Positions 62,120 through 64,000 of a stretch of 64,000 nt of DNA are shown here, one piece after another (position 1 is the stretch's first letter; the number at the start of each line of letters is the position of its first letter). The stretch lies in contig NC_087117.1 in the NCBI RefSeq assembly GCF_963855985.1, positions 3,917,001-3,981,000 on the forward strand. The letters are read 5' to 3'. A program made the position numbers and the translations under genes. A model generated the notes under the pieces. The model made no database searches and was not told the origin of the DNA. It saw nothing but the letters and a program-made list of their open reading frames with translations. Origin of the DNA: Ostrinia nubilalis (Eukaryota > Arthropoda > Insecta > Lepidoptera > Crambidae).

Positions 62120-62695
62120 TTTTCCGTTTCAATTCCCTTTGCGAGCGAAATGGAAATGACGTGACATTTTCTACTAATGTTGCTAGTGTTTTTAACAAAA
62201 TACTACCAACCAAACCAGGAAGTGAGGGCGCTACTTTCGATTAACTATTACTTTGGAATGAGGATCAGTACTGTTGTAGAAAATTCAATAAAACTAGTAT
62301 CTACGTTAATCTTTAAGACATAAGAAAGATATATCTTTTTGAATTATCCAAATCTGACCATTACTTACGAAGATATTAAGTAATAAACATAGGCCGTTTT
62401 TGCCGCTAAAAGTCAACGTACGCAGGGCCGCGTGACGTCATTATATCCGAATCGAGCGCAGCCGGCGTACTATTGGGATGGAAAATATTTCTTTCCAGCT
62501 AAACTATCAGTTTTAGAAAAAAACTTTTAATAACATTTATTCATCAAAATAAAGTAACCTATCGACCAGTAATTTTTAAAAATAAAAATTGTTAAAAATA
62601 AGTATCGCTATGTCCAAAAACCACATTTTCATAGGATTCGATGCAATGCGGAGACGCGGTTGGGGTGAGTGTAACTTAATGATTGTTTGTATTGA
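62120..62695. other. Non-coding flank, nothing recognised
   Basis: Mixed-composition sequence upstream of the kinesin gene, possibly its distal promoter. No ORF or repeat that I can match. Confidence 0.4.
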
Positions 62696-62727
62696 ACATA
62701 ATATTAATAATAATAATAATAATAAAT
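62696..62727. repeat. (TAA)n microsatellite
   Basis: About eight AAT/TAA units at the 3' tail of the reversed SINE, consistent with the simple-repeat tail of that element. Confidence 0.75.
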
Positions 62728-62990
62728 AACCTTAGACATTTTACACTGCGCTTCTAGTCCCAAACTAAGCAAAGCTTGTACTATGGGTACTAGACAACGG
62801 ATATAAACATACTTAAATACTTTTTTTTGTAAATACATACCTACTTATTATACATAGAAAACACCCAGTCCAATACAAACAAATATGTTCATGCACACAA
62901 ATGTTTGTACTGTGCGGGAATCGAACCCGCTACCTCCGGAATAGTAGTCCGTTTCGAACCACTACACCAAACGGCCGACACATATACGGC
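62728..62990 (-). mobile_element. tRNA-derived SINE, reversed copy
   Basis: GTCCCAAACTAAGCAAAGC, TACTATGGGTACTAGACAAC, GGGAATCGAACCCGCTACC and CACTACACCAAACGGCC are complements of the SINE at 49008. Confidence 0.78.
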
Positions 62991-63004
62991 CGACAATAAT
63001 ACAT

Positions 63005-63690
63005 AATATGATGCTAATACCCAGTTTCTGGCCTGGGGGGGAGGGGGGGATAAGTCATACCCAGCTTATAGCCTGGGGGAGGGGCAAGCCTTACCCAGCT
63101 TCTGGCCTTGGTGGGAGGGGGGGAGAGGAAGGTCATACCCAGTTTCTGGCCTGGGGGGGGGGGGTCAAGTCATAACCAGTTTCTATGGGCTGGGGGGAGG
63201 GGCTAGCCTTACCCAGCTTCTGGCCTGGGGGGGGGGGGGTCAAGTCATACCCAGTTTCTGGCCTGGGGGGGGGGGGTAAGTCATACCTAGCTTATGCTCA
63301 TGGGCTGGGGGAGGGGCTAGCCTTACCCAGCTTCTGGCCTGGGGGAGGGGGGGTCAAGTCATAACCAGTTTCTATGGGCTGGGGGGAGGGGCTAGCCTTA
63401 CCCAGCTTCTGGCCTGGGGGGGGGTCAAGTCATACCCAGTTTCTGGCCTGGGGGGGGGGGGGGTAAGTCATGCCTAGCTTATGCTCATGGGCTGGGGGGA
63501 GGGGCTAGCCTTACCCAGCTTCTGGCCTGTGGGGAGGGGGGGGGGGGGTCAAGTCATACCCAGTTTCGGGCCTGGGGGGGGGTAAATCATACCCAACTTC
63601 TGGCCGAGGGGAAAGTCATGCCCAGTTTATGACCTGGGCAGAGGAGGGGGGCGGGGGAGTCATACCCAGCTTCTAGGCTACGATTAAATA
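63005..63690 (+). repeat. G-rich minisatellite
   Basis: More than a dozen units of about 40-55 bases: CATACCCAGTTTCTGGCCTG followed by a run of 6-13 G and CAAGT or TAAGT. Units differ mainly in G-run length and in an alternative GGGCTAGCCTTACCCAGC type. The strand bias (G runs all on +) could favour quadruplexes. Confidence 0.9.
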
Positions 63691-64000
63691 GATTTCCAGG
63701 AGGGAGCAGCTGTCCTTTCCTGCAGCAGCTGGCCCGCCCATGGGAACGGCGAATAGGTAGGTAGGTACGTAGGTTTAACTCAGAAAAACTAAATAACAGG
63801 TAGGTGTTGCGTGTACATCGAAATGATCTTCATAACAATGTCTTGTAGCCTAGGCAGAGTGTATCTGCCTCAGCTGCTATACCTTATTAATAGAAGTAAA
63901 TAAATAAATACTTGTACATTTTTATATTTTACTTAGAAGAAGATATGACTCTAACAACACTTATGAACACTTTATTTGAATAAATCGCCAAATATACCAC
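63691..64000. other. Window end, nothing recognised
   Basis: Contains short GTAGGTAG repeats near 63755 and AT-rich sequence. No coding signal. Confidence 0.4.

Overview
This is animal nuclear DNA, most likely from a moth or butterfly. The sequence is AT-rich, genes are split into small exons by long introns, and no bacterial features appear. The interspersed repeats are of kinds I associate with Lepidoptera: Helitron-like copies with a 5' TCCTACTAATATTATAAATG end and a CTAGT 3' end, tRNA-headed SINEs, many short foldback elements, and RTE-type and Jockey-type non-LTR fragments. The insect assignment is well supported by protein similarity. The order is an inference from repeat style.

Four genes can be supported. 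(1) At the left end on the + strand, the last exons of an unidentified gene (3922-4127, 4888-4945) follow scrambled copies of the preceding exon in both orientations (1464-3295). The encoded C-terminus may be an RWD-like fold such as that of KNL1/Spc105, which is tentative. (2) On the - strand, 9234-21733, I assembled a complete 8-exon gene for a 363-residue divergent cyclophilin. Every junction is in frame, but most catalytic residues are replaced. (3) Nested on the same strand inside its fifth intron is an intact single-exon UBAC1/KPC2 gene (12364-13539). (4) On the - strand, 23910-61204, a complete 14-exon gene encodes the kinesin-II motor subunit Klp64D/KIF3A (674 residues), whose start exon codes for only two residues.

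Layout: 1-5 kb holds the unidentified gene end; 6.4-8.4 kb a 2-kb hAT-like element with an 8-bp target duplication; 8.6-9.1 kb nested short transposons; 9.2-21.7 kb the cyclophilin gene with nested UBAC1; 22-23.2 kb intergenic; 23.9-61.2 kb the kinesin gene, whose 17-kb intron 2 is filled with repeats; 61.3-62.1 kb a hAT-like insertion just upstream of the kinesin start codon; 62.7-63.0 kb a SINE; 63.0-63.7 kb a G-rich minisatellite.

The most striking pattern is shared by unrelated genes here. At least nine exons of the kinesin and cyclophilin genes are followed, inside the next intron, by one to many decayed tandem copies of the same kind of segment: the 3' part of the exon, its 5' splice site and the start of the intron. 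I found no copy that carries the acceptor side. I report this as a possible undescribed mode of exon-intron boundary duplication.
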